Of a DNA stretch of 64,000 nucleotides, positions 35,905 through 43,962 are shown piece by piece. The DNA is taken from NCBI GenBank assembly GCA_016709385.1, contig JADJMW010000011.1, positions 191,869 through 255,868 on the forward strand, given 5' to 3'. Made by a program: the position numbers and the translations under genes. This stretch comes from Candidatus Rubrivivax defluviihabitans (GTDB lineage: Bacteria > Pseudomonadota > Gammaproteobacteria > Burkholderiales > Burkholderiaceae_C). Within the stretch, counting starts at the first letter, position 1; each line of letters begins with the position of its first letter. Under the pieces are notes generated by a model. It worked only from the letters and a program-made list of their open reading frames with translations. It was not told where the DNA came from and ran no database searches.

Positions 35905-36555
35905 ATGAAGATTCTTCGTGTCCTCGCCTTGGCGTTGGTGCTGGGGTTGGCTGGGTTCGTTTCCGGCTGTGCCAGTACCGATCCGGTGCCTGGCCGCGAC
36001 TATGCGCAGCTCGATTCCGCGCAGCCGGTACCGGGCGGCGCTCAGATCGTCGTCGTCGAATTCTTCTGGTACGGCTGCCCGCACTGCAGCGACATGCACC
36101 CGCGCCTGAAGGCCTGGGCGCAGCGCCAGCCGGCCGACGTGACGCTGCTCTACCAGCCCGTGGTCGCGCGTGACCGCTGGGAGGGTGGTGCGCGCATGCA
36201 TTTCACGCTGCTGGCTCTAGGTGAGCAGCAGCGGTTGGCCGATGCGCTCTTCGAGGCCACCCAGCTGGATGGGCTGGACCTCAACGACGAGGCCGCGATG
36301 CTGGGCTGGGCCGAGAGGCAAGGCCTGGACCGGCAGCGCTTTTCAGCGGCTTACCACTCGCCGCAGGTGCAGCGCCAGGTGGCCGAGGCGCGCAGCGTGG
36401 CGGAGCGCTACCAGCTGCGCGGCGTGCCCGCCTTGGTGGTGGACGGCCGCTACCTGACGTCCAACGCGTACACGGGGTCGGCCGACGATACGCTGGCCAT
36501 GGTGGACCGGCTGGTGCAGAAGGTGCGCAAAGAGCGCGGCCTGCCAGGGCGCTGA
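35905..36555 (+). CDS. DsbA-like thiol:disulfide oxidoreductase, lipoprotein
   Basis: 216 residues. A lipoprotein signal ends at the lipobox VSGCAS (Cys about 23). The thioredoxin-fold active site is Cys58-Pro-His-Cys61 in FFWYGCPHCSDMHPRL, the same dipeptide as DsbA. An alpha-helical insertion (about 95-150) and the cis-Pro loop LRGVPALVVDGRYLT complete the DsbA/DsbL pattern. It is expected to oxidise cysteines of exported proteins at the membrane. The adjacent Cys-pair repeat protein is a conceivable substrate, which is inference. AGAGGAAG precedes the ATG. Confidence 0.88.
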   Translation: MKILRVLALALVLGLAGFVSGCASTDPVPGRDYAQLDSAQPVPGGAQIVVVEFFWYGCPHCSDMHPRLKAWAQRQPADVTLLYQPVVARDRWEGGARMHFTLLALGEQQRLADALFEATQLDGLDLNDEAAMLGWAERQGLDRQRFSAAYHSPQVQRQVAEARSVAERYQLRGVPALVVDGRYLTSNAYTGSADDTLAMVDRLVQKVRKERGLPGR

Positions 36556-36628
36556 GGTCGCGGGGCGCTGCGCTTGCGGCACGAGCTGTGGCCTGCGGTG
36601 CCGGGCACATTGCCCGACAATTGCGTTC

Positions 36629-37564
36629 ATGATTCAGCAGCGCACCCTCAAGTCGCTCACCCGCGCCGTCGGCGTGGGCGTGCATAGCGGCCACAAGGTC
36701 GAGCTCACGCTGCGCCCGGCGCCGCCCGACACCGGCATCGTCTTCCGCCGCACCGACCTGCCGGTGCCGGTGGAGATTCCGGTCAATGCCGCGGCCGTGA
36801 GCGACACCCGCATGGCCAGCACCATCAGCCCCGGCGGCGACCCCGGCGCGCCCAAGGTGCAGACCATCGAACACCTGATGTCGGCCTGTGCCGGCCTGGG
36901 GCTGGACAACCTCTTCGTCGACATCACCGCCGAGGAAGTGCCCATCCTCGACGGCAGCGCGGCCAGCTTCGTCTTCCTGCTGCAAAGCGCCGGCATCGAG
37001 CTGCAAGACGCGCCCAAGCGTTTCCTGCGCGTGAAGAAGACCGTGGAGGTGCGCGAAGGCCAGGGGGCCACGCTGAAGTGGGCGCGGCTGGAGCCCTACC
37101 ACGGCTACAAGCTGGCTTTCGAGATCGAATTCGACCACCCGGCGGTGGACGCCACCGGCCAGCGCGTGGAATTCGACTTCGGTTCCGGCCAGTACAAGCG
37201 CGACATTGCCCGCGCGCGCACCTTCGGCTTCACCAAGGACGTGGAGATGATGCGCACGCGCGGCCTGGGGCTGGGCGGCAACATGGACAACGTGATCGTG
37301 GTCGACGACTACCGCGTGCTGAATGCCGAGGGCCTGCGCTACGACGACGAATTCGTCAAGCACAAGATCCTGGACGCCATCGGCGACCTGCATATCGCCG
37401 GCAAGCCGCTGCTGGCCAGCTACACCGCGTTCAAGAGCGGGCATGCGCTGAACAACAAGCTGCTGCGCAAGCTGCTGGCCGACGACTCGGCTTTCGAGAT
37501 CGTCACCTTCGAGCGCGAAGCCGACGCACCGCGCGGCTTCGCCGAACTGGCACCGGCCTGGTAG
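36629..37564 (+). CDS. lpxC: UDP-3-O-acyl-GlcNAc deacetylase LpxC
   Basis: 311 residues. Zinc amidase catalysing the first committed step of lipid A synthesis. Landmarks are QRTLKSLTRAVGVGVHSGHK, QTIEHLMSACAGLGLDNLFV (zinc His in EHLMSA), PILDGSAASFVFLL, RDIARARTFGF, and HKILDAIGDLHIAG with its zinc His and Asp. The normal start MIQQRTL is at 36629. It lies near the dcw cluster as in other proteobacteria but is separated from ftsZ by two genes. Confidence 0.95.
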   Translation: MIQQRTLKSLTRAVGVGVHSGHKVELTLRPAPPDTGIVFRRTDLPVPVEIPVNAAAVSDTRMASTISPGGDPGAPKVQTIEHLMSACAGLGLDNLFVDITAEEVPILDGSAASFVFLLQSAGIELQDAPKRFLRVKKTVEVREGQGATLKWARLEPYHGYKLAFEIEFDHPAVDATGQRVEFDFGSGQYKRDIARARTFGFTKDVEMMRTRGLGLGGNMDNVIVVDDYRVLNAEGLRYDDEFVKHKILDAIGDLHIAGKPLLASYTAFKSGHALNNKLLRKLLADDSAFEIVTFEREADAPRGFAELAPAW

Positions 37565-37571
37565 ACCCGCC

Positions 37572-37757
37572 ATGCTGCTGTTTCGCCTGGTCTTCGGCCT
37601 GCTGCTGGTGGCCGGCGTGCTGTGCTTCGCCATGTACATCGGCACCAACCAGCTGGTGTGGCGTCGGCGCGGGCTGCTCATCGTGAAGTGGACGGTGCTC
37701 GCGGCGCTGGGCTTCTTCGCCGTGCTCATCCTCGAACGGCTGGCCTTGATGCTGTAG
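37572..37757 (+). CDS. Small membrane protein, 61 aa
   Basis: Two hydrophobic helices (FRLVFGLLLVAGVLCFAMYI and VKWTVLAALGFFAVLILERL) are separated by a basic loop (VWRRRGLL), which should place the loop in the cytoplasm. It starts 7 bases after lpxC, so it is probably co-transcribed. The family is not recognised; similar short two-helix proteins are common near lpxC/argJ/secA in Burkholderiales as far as I recall. Confidence 0.65.
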   Translation: MLLFRLVFGLLLVAGVLCFAMYIGTNQLVWRRRGLLIVKWTVLAALGFFAVLILERLALML

Positions 37758-37800
37758 CGCCTGCGGCACTTGCCCGATCCGGTTCTCCGGAGTCCCTCGC

Positions 37801-37890
37801 ATGAGGACCCGCGCCGCCGTGGCCTGGCAGGCCCATGCACCGCTGACCATCGAGACCGTCGACCTGCACGGCCGGAAGTCCGGCCAGGGT
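37801..37890 (+). pseudogene. 5' remnant of S-(hydroxymethyl)glutathione dehydrogenase gene
   Basis: ATG at 37801 encodes RTRAAVAWQAHAPLTIETVD followed by LHGRKSGQG. This closely follows the N-terminus of class III alcohol dehydrogenases (FrmA/AdhC), which read K-T-R/K-A-A-V-A-W-x-x-x-x-P-L-T-I-E-x-V-D-L-x-G-P-K-x-G. After about 30 codons the similarity stops at the 3' end of the opposing protease gene; none of the catalytic domain is present. The frame stays open by chance through the antisense of that gene. The normal gene is about 370 codons, so this is a deletion or rearrangement scar, or an assembly junction. Confidence 0.72.
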
Positions 37891-39078
37891 CTAGCGATCG
37901 CCCTGGCTCCGCAGCGGTGGGCGCTCGGCCACCACCACCGGCAGTTCCAGCGTCTGCGCGCCGCGCTGCACCGCCAACGTCGAAGCGCTCTGCGGTGGCA
38001 GCGCCGCCACCGCGGCCAGCAATTCGCCCGAGTCGGCCACGGCGGTGTCGCCCACGCGCACGACCACGTCGCCCGGCCGCACGCCGCCGCGCGCCGCCGG
38101 GCCGCCCTGCTGCACGCCGGCGATCAGCACGCCGGTGCTCACCGGCAGCTTGAGCGCCTCGACGAGTTCGGCCGACAGGTCGCGCGTTTCCACGCCGATC
38201 CAGCCGCGGCGCACGCTGCCGCCGCGCACCAGTATCTCCATGACCTGGCGTGCCGTGTCCACCGGCACCGCGAAGCCGATGCCCATGCTGCCGCCGGTGC
38301 GCGAATAGATCGCCGTATTGATGCCCACCAGCTGGCCGTCCGCATTCACCAGCGCGCCGCCGGAATTGCCGGGGTTGATGGCGGCGTCGGTCTGGATGAA
38401 ATTCTGGAACGGCGACGAGCCGTCCTGCTTGCGCCCGAGTGCGCTCACGATGCCGGCGGTCACCGTCTGGCCCACGTTGAAGGGGTTGCCGATGGCCAGC
38501 ACCGCGTCGCCCACCTGCAGCGCACGCACGTCGCCCAGCGCGAGCACGGGCAGGGCGTCGAGCTCGATCTTGAGCACGGCGATATCGGTCTCGGGGTCGC
38601 TGCCGACCCACCGTGCCTGCACCTGGCGGCCGTCGGTGAGCTGGACCTCGATTTCCGTGGCCTGGTCGACCACGTGATGGTTGGTCAGCAGGTAGCCCTC
38701 GGGTGCCACGATGACACCCGAGCCCAGCCCGACGCGCCGCTGCGTGGCCCCGCCGTCGCCGAAGAAGAAGCGCAAGCGCGGGTCGTCGGCCTGCGGGTGG
38801 CGCTGCGCCGTGCGCGTGGCTGTCACGCTCACGACGGCCGGCGCGGCCACGCGGGCCGCCGAGGCGTAGCCGCCGTCGGCGCCCTTGGCCGCACCGCTGG
38901 CCGCACCGCTGACCGAAGCCGTGGGGGGCGCCGCCTGCACCAGCGTGGCCGGCGGCAGGGGGCTGGTGACAAGACGGTCGCGCTGCAGCCATTCGGGCTT
39001 CAGCGTCAGCACCACGAACAGCAGCGCCACGGCCACCGTGACGGCCTGCGAAAAGACGAGCCAGGTTCTACGCCACAT
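37891..39078 (-). CDS. DegS/HtrA-type periplasmic serine protease
   Basis: 395 residues. One N-terminal membrane anchor (FSQAVTVAVALLFVVLTL) is followed by a trypsin-like domain and one PDZ domain. The triad is His in LLTNHHVVDQ, Asp in DPETDIAVLKI and Ser in DAAINPGNSGGALVN. One PDZ (about 295-385) plus a membrane anchor fits DegS/AlgW/HhoB-like sensor proteases rather than two-PDZ DegP. In relatives it senses misfolded envelope proteins and cleaves anti-sigma factor RseA; that role is inferred here. The start at 39078 gives MWRRTWLVF. It is divergent from the Nif3-like gene by 25 bases. Confidence 0.9.
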   Translation of the reverse strand: MWRRTWLVFSQAVTVAVALLFVVLTLKPEWLQRDRLVTSPLPPATLVQAAPPTASVSGAASGAAKGADGGYASAARVAAPAVVSVTATRTAQRHPQADDPRLRFFFGDGGATQRRVGLGSGVIVAPEGYLLTNHHVVDQATEIEVQLTDGRQVQARWVGSDPETDIAVLKIELDALPVLALGDVRALQVGDAVLAIGNPFNVGQTVTAGIVSALGRKQDGSSPFQNFIQTDAAINPGNSGGALVNADGQLVGINTAIYSRTGGSMGIGFAVPVDTARQVMEILVRGGSVRRGWIGVETRDLSAELVEALKLPVSTGVLIAGVQQGGPAARGGVRPGDVVVRVGDTAVADSGELLAAVAALPPQSASTLAVQRGAQTLELPVVVAERPPLRSQGDR

Positions 39079-39103
39079 CGCCGGGGCCGGGCAGAATGCG
39101 CCC

Positions 39104-39857
39104 ATGGCCGAAAGAGTTGAAGTCGAAGCCTTCCTGCAGCAGTTGCTGCAGCCCGAAGGCTTCAAGGATTATGGGCCGAACGGCCTGCAGGTCGAGGGCC
39201 GGCGCGAGGTGAGGCACGTGGCTTCGGGCGTCACCGCGAGCCTGGCTTTCATCGACGCGGCCATCGCTGCCGGCGCCGATACGCTGCTGGTGCACCACGG
39301 CCTGTTCTGGCGTGGCCAGGACGGGCGCCTGACCGGCTGGCTGAAGGCGCGCGTGGCGCGGCTGCTGGCGCACGAGCTGAACCTGTTCGCCTACCACCTG
39401 CCGCTGGACGCGCAGGCGGAATTCGGCAACAACGCGCAGCTGGGCCGGCGGCTGGGGCTGGTGGCCGACGCGCGTTTCGGCGACCAGGCGCTGGGCTTCA
39501 TCGGCCCGGCGGGGGACGAGGTGTCGACGCTGCGGGCGCTGGCCCAGGCCGTGGACAGGCAGCTCGGGCGGGCCGCGGTCGTGGTGCCCGGCGACGACCG
39601 GCCGCTGCGCCGCGTGGCCTGGTGCAGCGGCGGTGCGCAGGGGTATTTCGAGGCGGCCATCGCCGCCGGCGCCGATGCCTTCCTCACGGGCGAGATCTCC
39701 GAGCCGCAGGCGCACCTGGCGCGCGAGACCGGCGTCGCCTTCCTGGCCTGCGGCCACCATGCGACCGAGCGTTTTGGCGCACCCGCGGTGGCCTCAGCAC
39801 TGGCGGAGCGCTTCGGCCTGGAGCACCGCTTCATCGACATCGGCAATCCCGGCATGA
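39104..39857 (+). CDS. Nif3-like dinuclear metal centre protein (one-base insertion at the 3' end)
   Basis: About 250 residues, YbgI/Nif3 family (GTP cyclohydrolase I type 2-like). Landmarks are DYGPNGLQVEGRREV, the metal ligands in LLVHHGLFW, LFAYHLPLDAQAEFGNNAQL, AFLTGEISEPQAHLARE and ACGHHATERFG. At the C-terminus IDIGNPG runs straight into the pdxA start without a stop. Removing one C from CCC at 39848-39850 gives IDIGNPA followed by TGA at 39855-39857, overlapping the pdxA ATG in the usual ATGA manner. The span is one base over a codon multiple. The biochemical role of Nif3 proteins is unsettled. Confidence 0.88.
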
Positions 39858-40856
39858 AACCATTCCTGGTGACCATGGGCGACGCCGTCGGCATCGGCCC
39901 CGAGATCATCGTGCGCGCCTTCGAACGCGGCGCGCTGGCGCAGGCCATCGTCGTCGGCGACCCCGCGGTGCTGCGCCGCGCCGGCGCGCCCATGACGGCG
40001 GTCGTCGAACACCCCGCCGACCTGCCCACCGTGCCCCCCGGCTGCCTGCCGGTGCTGGCGCCGCCCGGCCTGCCTGACGGGTTGGCGGCATTGCCCTGGG
40101 GTCGCGTCGACGCCCGCTGCGGCGCGGCAGCGGCGCGCTGCATCGAACATGCCGTGAAGCGGGTGCTGGACGGCGAAGCCGCGGCCATCGTCACCGCGCC
40201 CATCAACAAGGAGGCGCTGGCCGCCGCCGGTGTGCCCTATCCGGGCCACACCGAAATGCTGCAGGCCCTGGCCACCGAGCCCGGCGCCGCACCGCCCGCC
40301 GGTGCGCATGATGCTGGCCAGCGACGAGTTGCGCGTGGTGCTGGTGACCATCCACCAGTCGCTGCGCAAGGCCATAGACGCGGTGAGCTTCGACGCCGTG
40401 CTGAGCACGCTGCGCATCGCGCACCGCGCGGCGGCGGCCTGGAACCTGGCGCGGCCGCGCATCGGGGTCGCCGGGCTCAACCCGCATGCCGGCGAGGGCG
40501 GCCTGTTCGGCGACGAGGAACTGCGTTTCATCGGCCCGGCGGTGCAGGCCGCTGTGGCCGAAGGCATCGACGCCCGCGGCCCCTTCGCGCCCGACACCGT
40601 GTTCATGCGCGCGCGCCACGCGCCGGGCCACCCGGGCGAGTTCGACCTGGTGGTGGCCATGACGCACGACCACGGCCTGATCCCGGTGAAATACCTGGGC
40701 CTGGAACAGGGCGTGAATGTCACGCTCGGCCTGCCTTTCGTGCGCACCAGCCCCGACCACGGCACGGCCTTCGACATCGCCGGCCGCGGCACGGCCGACC
40801 CGGCCAGCCTGATCGCCTCGCTGGCCGTGGCGCGGCGTTTGCTTCTCGGGCTTTAG
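39854..40856 (+). CDS. pdxA: 4-hydroxythreonine-4-phosphate dehydrogenase PdxA (frameshifted as read)
   Basis: NAD-dependent enzyme of pyridoxal phosphate synthesis. Landmarks are PFLVTMGDAVGIGPEIIVRA, AIVTAPINKEALAAAG, PGHTEML (metal His), VTIHQSLRKAID, GLNPHAGEGGLFGDEE and TRTSPDHGTAFDIAGRG-like FVRTSPDHGTAFDIAGRGTA. The frame breaks near 40299-40301: one extra C in CCCGCCGG separates the first half (ending ATEPGAAPPA) from the second (VRMMLASDELRVVL). The corrected length is about 333 residues, against 329 in E. coli. The stop codon overlaps the stop of the convergent DUF1631 gene. Confidence 0.9.
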
Positions 40857-43282
40857 GCCGAGGACCGCAGTGCCGCCAGCTGCCGCCTGGCGCGCGCCGT
40901 GGCGCGGTCGATGAGGCTGGCGTTCTCGAACGCACGCAGCCGCCCGGTTTCGGCCAGCCGCGCCAGCATGCGCTGGGTCAGCGAAACCGTCTGCTTGTGG
41001 CGCGAGCCGTGCGTGAAGATGAAGAAGCTGCGCCCCGGGCTCACGTGCGACAGGCGCACCTTCTGCCATTGCCCGCCCAGGTGCATCTGGTAGGCGAAAC
41101 CCAGCTGCACGTGGTCGGCCAATGCCTTGCCCTGGGTGGGCTCGGGCGGCTCGCCTGGCGATGGCAGACCAGGAATGGCCACCCCGGCTTCGGCCCCTTC
41201 GGCTTCCGCGTCGGTGCCGATCTCGATGTCGACCTGGCCGTCCCAGTCGACAGCCGATTCGTCGACCAGTCCGACCCGCTGCGCTTCGTCGGCACTGAAT
41301 GACGGCGCCTCGATCTCGTCGGTCAGCACCGGCAGCGTGGCTGCGGCAGCCTTCAGGTCGGCCGAAGACGGCAGGGGCCGCTCGAGCGCGCCCTCGATCT
41401 GGCGCGCCATCATGTTGATGTCGAGCTGGCGCCCGGCCGGGCTCTTCAGCGCCTCGGCGTGCGCCGGCATGAGCTGGCCGAAGAAGGCGCGGCGCTGCGC
41501 CTCGGGCCAGCCGATGAGGTTCATGCCTTCGTTGATCTCCTGCATGAGCTTGGGCAGCTCGGCCAGGAAGGTCTTGCGGTGCGTCGGTGTGGGCTTGGGC
41601 TGCACGCTCAGGAAGAGTTCGCGGCCGGCACGGCGCAGGCGCTGCGCCAGCGGGCCGTCGGCACCGCCCTGCTCGGCGGCGCGCAGCAGCACCCGGCTCC
41701 AGACGCGGCTGATGAAGTCGCGCAGGAAGGCCGGCGCGGCCACGTCCTTCAGGTCGCCCGCCAGACGTTGCGCATAAAGCTGGCGCAAGCGCAGCTGGTC
41801 TTCCTTCTCGGCCAGCAGTGCCGCGGCGTCGCCCTGTGGCCATGTACCGTCGCTGGCCTGCTGGGCGGTGAAGGCCTCCAGCGCCGCCAGCTTCTGCTGG
41901 TAGATCTCGATCTGCTCGAAGTCGCCTTCAACGACGTCGTTCACCAGTTCGCGTACCTTGGCCAGGAAGCCGCGTGCTTCTTCGCTGCCGAAATCCTCGA
42001 AGGCCGCGCCCAGCGAAGCGATGCGATTCACGAAGCGCCGTACCGGGTGGCGCCGCGAGGAGAAGAACGTGGGGTCGCCCAGCGCGGCGCGCAGCACGGG
42101 CAGCTGCAGCCGGGCGATCTGGCGCGCCATCTGCGGCGGCACCTTGGGGTCGGCCAGGATCTGGTCGAACAGGAAACCGATGACGTCGATCACCATGTGA
42201 TCGAGCGTGCCGCGCGAAGCCTGGCGCAATTCCTCGCGATGGGCGCGGATCAGGTTCGGCAAAGGCTCGGCCGTACCGCCGCTCCAGCCATGGTCGCCGG
42301 CGTCGACGTACTCGCCGGCACCCGGGGATCCGGTCTGGGCGCCGCGATCGGTGAAGGCCAGGCGGCGGATCAGCGCCATCAGCGCCGGATCGACCTGGCC
42401 GATGGGCGTGCCGCCTTGAGTGCCGGGGAATCCTGATCGCGTGGACGGACTGTAGGCGCCCGCGCCCGAGCGCCGTGCGCCGGGCCCGCGCTCGGCGCCG
42501 CCATGCGTTCCCGGACCGCGGCGCGCCGCTTCCGACCAGGGCGACCCGTGGCCCTGTTCGTCCGGTGCGGAGCCCAGACTGGAGTCGTCGCGGCCGGATT
42601 CATCGCCGGCGCCAGCCCGCGCGGGCCGGTTGCGCACCGCAAGGCTCATGGGCTGCACGCCGGCCTGGCGCAGGTCGGCGACCACGGCCGCGTAGGCGGC
42701 GGGCAGCAGGTTGCCCAGCGAACGGCTCATTTCGGCCACCAGCACCTTGCGGATCTCGGGTCGGTCGGACACCGCGCCGATGCCGCGCATCATGGCGTGG
42801 CCGATCAGGTCGGGCCGCAACGGGTTGCGCTCGCTGGCGCCGCCGACATCGCCGAGCAGTGACCCCACGTAGGCGTGGAGCTCGCGCAGTTCCCATTCGC
42901 AGCCGTGGGCGATCTCCATGCCGAAGCGGTCGGCAGAGATCTGCGCCTCCACCTCGCTGTTTTCGACCAGGCTCAGGGCGTCCCAGCTGGTGGGCACGGC
43001 TGCCGCTGCAGGTGCCGGATCCGCCGCCGCGGCGGGCCCCACCTCGCGCAGCAGCAGCTCGTCGAAGGCGTCGTTGAAAGTCAGCACGAACACCGCCGAC
43101 TTGCGGTTGAGTTCGAACTGCGCGCCCAGCAGGCCGTCGCGCTGGTAGGCGTTGGTCGAGGCCAGGGCCGCCAGGCCCAGGCTCTCGATCGTGCGCTCGG
43201 CGGCCTCGCGCGCCGCCAGCTTCAGGCGCTGGACCGCCGACTCCAGCGGCGCGGGCAGGCGATGAACGGGGTTCGGCTTCAT
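40853..43282 (-). CDS. DUF1631 family protein
   Basis: 809 residues, cytoplasmic, no signal peptide. The N-terminus (LESAVQRLKLAAREAAERTI, ELNRKSAVFVLTFNDAFDEL) and the long helical centre (VIDVIGFLFDQILADPKVPP, QIARLQLPVLRAALGDPTFF, HPVRRFVNRIASLG) match DUF1631 proteins of beta/gammaproteobacteria. A disordered Gly/Ser/Arg-rich stretch spans about 215-310. The C-terminal 90 residues (VQLGFAYQMHLGGQWQKVRL, then KQTVSLTQRMLARL) look PilZ-like, and related proteins bind cyclic di-GMP; this is inference. Function is otherwise unknown. A 17-bp palindrome lies just upstream of the start. Confidence 0.85.
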   Translation of the reverse strand: MKPNPVHRLPAPLESAVQRLKLAAREAAERTIESLGLAALASTNAYQRDGLLGAQFELNRKSAVFVLTFNDAFDELLLREVGPAAAADPAPAAAAVPTSWDALSLVENSEVEAQISADRFGMEIAHGCEWELRELHAYVGSLLGDVGGASERNPLRPDLIGHAMMRGIGAVSDRPEIRKVLVAEMSRSLGNLLPAAYAAVVADLRQAGVQPMSLAVRNRPARAGAGDESGRDDSSLGSAPDEQGHGSPWSEAARRGPGTHGGAERGPGARRSGAGAYSPSTRSGFPGTQGGTPIGQVDPALMALIRRLAFTDRGAQTGSPGAGEYVDAGDHGWSGGTAEPLPNLIRAHREELRQASRGTLDHMVIDVIGFLFDQILADPKVPPQMARQIARLQLPVLRAALGDPTFFSSRRHPVRRFVNRIASLGAAFEDFGSEEARGFLAKVRELVNDVVEGDFEQIEIYQQKLAALEAFTAQQASDGTWPQGDAAALLAEKEDQLRLRQLYAQRLAGDLKDVAAPAFLRDFISRVWSRVLLRAAEQGGADGPLAQRLRRAGRELFLSVQPKPTPTHRKTFLAELPKLMQEINEGMNLIGWPEAQRRAFFGQLMPAHAEALKSPAGRQLDINMMARQIEGALERPLPSSADLKAAAATLPVLTDEIEAPSFSADEAQRVGLVDESAVDWDGQVDIEIGTDAEAEGAEAGVAIPGLPSPGEPPEPTQGKALADHVQLGFAYQMHLGGQWQKVRLSHVSPGRSFFIFTHGSRHKQTVSLTQRMLARLAETGRLRAFENASLIDRATARARRQLAALRSSA

Positions 43283-43295
43283 GGATGCGCGGGCG

Positions 43296-43312
43296 GCCGC
43301 ATAGTATGCGGC
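43296..43312. promoter_or_regulatory. Palindrome upstream of the DUF1631 gene
   Basis: GCCGCATA-G-TATGCGGC is a perfect 8+1+8 inverted repeat, 14-30 bases before the DUF1631 ATG. On the minus strand it contains CATACT, a plausible -10, so a bound repressor would block transcription. It could instead be a hairpin in the leader. Confidence 0.4.
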
Positions 43313-43358
43313 ATGCCACGCCGGGGCCGGCCCGGCAGTGGCCTTGACCGGCCGCGCG

Positions 43359-43781
43359 CTACTTCTTCAGGGCGTCTCGAATCTCGCGCAGCAGCAGCAC
43401 GTCTTCGGGCGTTGGCGGTGGCGGTGCCGGCGGCGCCGCGGGGGCCTCCCGCTTGAGGCGGTTCATCTGCTTGACCATCAGGAAGATGATGAAGGCCAGG
43501 ATGACGAAGTTGAGGGCGATGGTGATGAAGTTGCCGTAGGCCAGCACGGCGCCGGCCTTCTTGGCCTCGGCCAGCGGCAGGCCACCGGCCTGGCCGGCCA
43601 GGCCGATGTAGTAGGACGAGAAGTCCAGGCCGCCGAAGATGCGGCTCACGATGGGCATGATGAGGTCGCCGACGACCGAATCCACGATCTTGCCGAAGGC
43701 ACCGCCGATGATCACGCCCACGGCGAGATCCATCACGTTGCCCTTGAGGGCGAACTCCTTGAACTCGGACCCGAAACTCAT
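43359..43781 (-). CDS. mscL: Large-conductance mechanosensitive channel MscL
   Basis: 140 residues, homopentameric emergency osmotic valve. Family features are the N-terminal EFKEFALKGNVMDLAVGVII (first helix begins), GAFGKIVDSVVGDLIMP, a short periplasmic loop, and second helix GNFITIALNFVILAFIIFLM. The C-terminal bundle (PEDVLLLREIRDALKK) follows an Ala/Pro linker. AAAGGAG lies 8 bases before the ATG. Confidence 0.95.
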   Translation of the reverse strand: MSFGSEFKEFALKGNVMDLAVGVIIGGAFGKIVDSVVGDLIMPIVSRIFGGLDFSSYYIGLAGQAGGLPLAEAKKAGAVLAYGNFITIALNFVILAFIIFLMVKQMNRLKREAPAAPPAPPPPTPEDVLLLREIRDALKK

Positions 43782-43917
43782 GTTGGTGACTCCTTTCCCA
43801 AGAGGCCTTCATGATAGCCCCGGGCGGGGACCGTCCCTTGCTTCGGCGCCCGGGTGCAGTGACCGATCGTCGGCGGCGGGCCGCGGGCGACGGGCGCCTC
43901 GCGTCAGGCGGCTCGGC

Positions 43918-43923
43918 TAGAAT
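43918..43923 (+). promoter_or_regulatory. -10 element of petABC
   Basis: TAGAAT (five of six consensus bases) about 40 bases before the petA ATG. A matching -35 is not obvious at the usual spacing. Confidence 0.45.
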
Positions 43924-43962
43924 CCCGGGTTGTCCCGAGCCACCCCCATCCAGAGGAAATTC

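Noticed and set aside
37801..39120. A 439-codon plus-strand frame starting with a formaldehyde dehydrogenase N-terminus
   Set aside because: Only the first 30 or so codons resemble the enzyme; the rest is the antisense shadow of the DegS-like protease. Kept only as a remnant.
39104..40300. A Nif3-PdxA fusion protein
   Set aside because: Both genes have normal lengths when a single C is removed, and the expected ATGA overlap then appears; other indels nearby support sequence error.
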